40,057 nucleotides of DNA from Sphingomonas sp. ERG5. Lineage in GTDB: Bacteria; Pseudomonadota; Alphaproteobacteria; Sphingomonadales; Sphingomonadaceae. A program made the position numbers and the translations under genes. The stretch is from the NCBI RefSeq assembly GCF_000803065.1, contig NZ_JSXI01000004.1:1-40057 (forward strand). Reading direction: 5' to 3'. Positions 39,700-40,057 of this stretch are shown piece by piece; the stretch's first letter is position 1, and the number at the start of each line of letters is the position of its first letter. Below the pieces are notes generated by a model that made no database searches, had not been told where the DNA came from, and saw only the letters and a program-made list of their open reading frames with translations.

Positions 39700-40057
39700 G
39701 GCGCGCCTCCGTCTTGTCTTAGACCGAAGCTGCTACTTGCAGGTCGATCAAGCGAGGTAGATTTTCTCTGTCGCTCCATCGGCTGGCTTCGGGCGGCGGT
39801 CCCCAGGGGGATGCGGTCACATTCGATCTCGATGACCGAACGCTGGAAATGAGCCGATTTGTCTCCAGTCGCGTAGCTTGACTCAGCCTGAGCCCCAGCA
39901 ATTGTCGCGTTGCCTTCAATGCCCAACTGTCCGGATCTTTTCCCCAAGACATCGACAGGTGGCGCGGGTGCCGATCGGGATCGTTCGAGGCGCCAAAATC
40001 TTCGCGAGACTCGCGATCGGTGGCGATTTAAGGCAGATGTCCATATAAGTATTTGAT
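39700..40057. other. Stretch with no convincing gene
   Basis: About 358 bases upstream of the TauE-family gene. Short open frames on both strands lack family resemblance, a good ribosome-binding site or natural amino-acid composition. The last bases turn AT-rich (ATATAAGTATTTG), which may mark a promoter. I see nothing more here. Confidence 0.5.

Noticed and set aside
39624..39952. Two overlapping - strand frames (107 and 77 codons) upstream of the TauE gene
   Set aside because: Composition rich in Arg/Ser, no clear ribosome-binding site or family; one also overlaps the better-supported short ORF. Not called.
39919..40056. 45-codon + strand frame ending at the window edge
   Set aside because: Arg/Asp-rich low-complexity product without ribosome-binding site; likely chance.

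Overview
The window looks like chromosomal DNA of a high-GC alphaproteobacterium of the sphingomonad group. The signs are dense GC-rich coding, SapC-family and OmpH-like proteins, a large TonB-dependent receptor, and catabolic genes of types common in Sphingomonas, Sphingobium and Novosphingobium. The assignment is an inference from gene content. I saw no rRNA, tRNA, CRISPR array, insertion sequence or replication origin.

Region 1 (1-20727, all + strand) is a nine-gene, nearly gapless array that looks like one operon. In order it encodes a two-partner-secretion (TPS) outer-membrane transporter (TpsB), an ExbB-type proton channel fused to periplasmic DUF2341 and LamG-like domains, ExbD, a TonB-like protein, a predicted porin, a small exported coiled-coil protein, a giant 4102-residue filamentous-haemagglutinin-like exoprotein (TpsA), a SapC-family protein and an OmpH/Skp-like chaperone. 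The TpsA begins with two tandem copies of the TPS core and ends with an STN domain, a module normally found in TonB-dependent transducers and secretins. A complete ExbB-ExbD-TonB set lying between TpsB and a TpsA that ends in STN suggests proton-motive-force-linked secretion, tethering or signalling through a TPS exoprotein. I know of no described system with this design, and it is the main candidate for something new here.

Region 2 (20728-28891, - strand) holds a tandem-domain HxlR regulator and a tightly overlapping set: carotenoid/stilbene cleavage dioxygenase, DapB-like NAD(P)-binding protein, thiolase-fold protein and nitronate-monooxygenase-like flavoprotein. It is headed by a separate TonB-dependent receptor. 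Region 3 (29069-38756, + strand) is divergent from the receptor and holds an epoxide-hydrolase-like NTF2-fold protein, an MFS transporter, an SCP-x-type thiolase, three more NTF2/SnoaL-like proteins, a feruloyl-CoA-synthetase-like ligase, an SDR, a DUF1295 membrane protein and a second acyl-CoA ligase. Regions 2 and 3 look like one catabolic locus for a hydrophobic aromatic or terpenoid substrate: uptake, oxidative C=C cleavage, CoA activation, thiolysis. The substrate cannot be read from the sequence.

A 16-bp element, consensus RCTTGYTTNWMRAGAC, occurs upstream of the dioxygenase operon, the receptor, the first NTF2 gene (a good and a weaker copy) and the SCP-x thiolase operon, each time oriented toward the gene it precedes. 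This looks like a shared operator or promoter element tying regions 2 and 3 into one regulon.

Region 4 (38757-40057) has a TauE/SafE-family membrane protein on the - strand, possibly preceded by a short translationally coupled ORF, then about 350 bp in which I see no convincing gene.
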